From assembly GCA_017619255.1 (NCBI GenBank), contig JAFZSS010000169.1, positions 1 through 6,486 on the forward strand: a stretch of 6,486 bases of DNA. The letters are read 5' to 3'. The position numbers were made by a program, and so were the translations under genes. How positions within the stretch are numbered: position 1 is the stretch's first letter; the number at the start of each line of letters is the position of its first letter. The notes beneath the pieces were generated by a model. That model searched no databases. It was not told the DNA's origin and saw only the letters and a program-made list of their open reading frames with translations. Below are positions 5,381-6,486 of the stretch, one piece after another. This DNA is from Muribaculaceae bacterium (GTDB lineage: Bacteria; Bacteroidota; Bacteroidia; Bacteroidales; Muribaculaceae).

Positions 5381-6283
5381 ATGGAAAAGAAAGGAACGCA
5401 ATCGGTGGGGGCATCAATGATGACCGATGGTCAAAGCGCTGTCTCGCTTGACAATAGCATAATGGTCATGGACAACTTGCGGCAGGTGGATTCCAGTGAG
5501 GTTGAAAAGGCACAATCTGTTTTTGGAAACCGCTTCCCCTTGAAACTGTCGTCAACGAGTGTCATGGTTGTAATAAATGGCACGGTTAAGTTCAGTGTGA
5601 ATTTCCGTGGTTATGACCTGACCTGCAATACCGCTATCATTATCTCATCGGGCGCCATTATTGAGCGTATGGAGATTACTCTAGGCACCCGCTTCATTTT
5701 CCTCTCGTTCGCCCAGGACTTTTTCCCTGCGACATCCAATATTAACCATAGTGACTTTTATCGACTCTGCCCGTCACAAGTGGCTCTGTTGCAGTTGCAG
5801 CCCGTACATGTGGAGATGTTCAAGGCTGGTTACAACATGTTGCGCACCATTTTGAGCGACTCCGCTTTTGAGGTCAATCGCAGGGAGTGTGCGTCCAATT
5901 GTGTGAATCTGTTGGGCAGCATACTAGCTCAAGGGAGCAGCAACCAGCCTGAAATGACGGCTAAGGCCTCCCGCAAGGATGAGATCGTAACACTTTTTCT
6001 GCAGTGCGTTCATGAGAATTACCGTGAGCATCGAGACTTAGGCTTCTATGCCGATCAGCTCGGGCTCTCGTTAAAGTACATGTCTCATGTGGTCTATGAA
6101 CATACAGGGCGTCATCCCTCACAATGGATAAAGGATTATGTCATTCTTGACGCCAAGACGATGTTGAGCAGCGGCCGCTACACGGTCCAGCAAGTCGCTG
6201 AGGAATTGAATTTCCCCAACCAGTCATTCTTCGGCAAATATTTCAAGGAAGCAGTAGGCATTTCCCCCAAAAAGTGGAAATAA
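5381..6283 (+). CDS. AraC family transcriptional regulator
   Basis: 300 residues from the ATG at 5381; an upstream in-frame TTG at 5336 is rejected because it lies before the -7 box. The C-terminal 100 residues are a full AraC DNA-binding domain. The first helix-turn-helix is around 220-250 (FYADQLGLSLKYMSHVV, then HPSQWIKDYV). The second is at 268-300 (TVQQVAEELNFPNQSFFGKY, then GISPKKWK). The N-terminal part (about 45-115) reads as a cupin-like beta-rich effector domain (VMVVINGTVKFSVNFRGYDL, AIIISSGAII). This is the common Bacteroidetes architecture, in the cytoplasm, activating genes in response to a small molecule. The ligand and targets cannot be read. No obvious target operon follows; the divergent DUF486 gene is the nearest candidate. 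Base use is less biased than in the S9 gene. Confidence 0.93.
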   Translation: MEKKGTQSVGASMMTDGQSAVSLDNSIMVMDNLRQVDSSEVEKAQSVFGNRFPLKLSSTSVMVVINGTVKFSVNFRGYDLTCNTAIIISSGAIIERMEITLGTRFIFLSFAQDFFPATSNINHSDFYRLCPSQVALLQLQPVHVEMFKAGYNMLRTILSDSAFEVNRRECASNCVNLLGSILAQGSSNQPEMTAKASRKDEIVTLFLQCVHENYREHRDLGFYADQLGLSLKYMSHVVYEHTGRHPSQWIKDYVILDAKTMLSSGRYTVQQVAEELNFPNQSFFGKYFKEAVGISPKKWK

Positions 6284-6486
6284 AAAAGATTGGTGAGTTG
6301 CCCACGGCGCAGGGTCTGCAAAAAGATGCGAAACACCTGACTCATCAACCGACTGCATCACAAAAACTACGATTGAAGAGAATCAGACGAATCAAAAAAA
6401 CAAGGCTTACATATACGAGGTAACAAATATCGAGTTGCTGGAAGACCATAAAGAGCCTGCGGACAGAACTCAGCGAACAACCAGTA
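6284..6486. other. Unassigned sequence after the AraC-type gene
   Basis: No gene can be assigned in these 203 bases. An imperfect inverted repeat, TTGGTGAGT (6290-6298) against ACTCATCAA (6340-6348), could pair with one G-U in RNA, but the 41-nt loop is long and no T-run follows, so it is not a standard terminator. One plus-strand frame is open from 6297 to the window end (63 codons) without an ATG; its later part (KAYIYEVTNIELLEDH) looks protein-like but I recognise no family. It may be a gene remnant or chance. Confidence 0.4.

Noticed and set aside
5210..5401. 63-codon minus-strand open frame in the DUF486/AraC intergenic region
   Set aside because: It overlaps the AraC start and promoter, has no conserved motif, and ends in the A/T tract of the opposite promoter.

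Overview
The window looks like chromosomal DNA of a Bacteroidales bacterium, perhaps Prevotellaceae or Muribaculaceae. Four of the five candidate promoters end in a good TAnnTTTG -7 box, starts lack Shine-Dalgarno sequences, and the protein set fits this order: a GH92 glycosidase, SatD with DUF3307, a lipoprotein-type S9 peptidase and an AraC-type regulator with a cupin-like N-terminus. The genus is inferred; there is no rRNA or marker gene here.

Layout. Positions 1-1623 (minus strand) hold an apparent operon, in transcription order: satD-like gene (982-1623), a DUF3307 membrane protein (260-982, stop and start overlapping as TAATG), and the first 82 codons of a GH92 alpha-mannosidase-family enzyme (248 down to 1, running off the window). 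The divergent intergenic region 1624-1901 carries a good satD promoter. Immediately upstream lie three 16-bp operator-like repeats at an exact 29-bp period. The same region also carries a separate promoter for the plus-strand gene. Positions 1902-4118 encode an exported S9 peptidase of dipeptidyl-peptidase 5 type, ended by a rho-independent terminator (4142-4177). Three bases beyond the T-run is the -7 box of the next gene, a cysteine-rich DUF2284 protein (4194-4766), whose mRNA should be nearly leaderless. Its last codons run into a heptamer tandem repeat (4751-4785) that separates it from a convergent DUF486/DMT-type small membrane protein (4790-5161, minus). A divergent AraC-family regulator (5381-6283) follows. 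The last 203 bases hold no gene I can assign.

Most interesting part. The SatD-like protein has a pattern strongly reminiscent of class III nucleotidyl cyclases: GDIVDSS, then RGD 40 residues later, then a basic strand followed by a GxAxxxxxRxL element. This is fused to a C-terminal helix-turn-helix. The gene is translationally coupled to a polytopic membrane protein whose early helices carry four His/Asp i,i+4 pairs. The pair is controlled from a promoter whose -33 element lies inside a repeat array. This may be a small signalling module with a nucleotide-binding sensor, a DNA-binding output and a membrane partner. The catalytic and signalling roles are inference. The other genes are ordinary members of known families with no obvious shared pathway.
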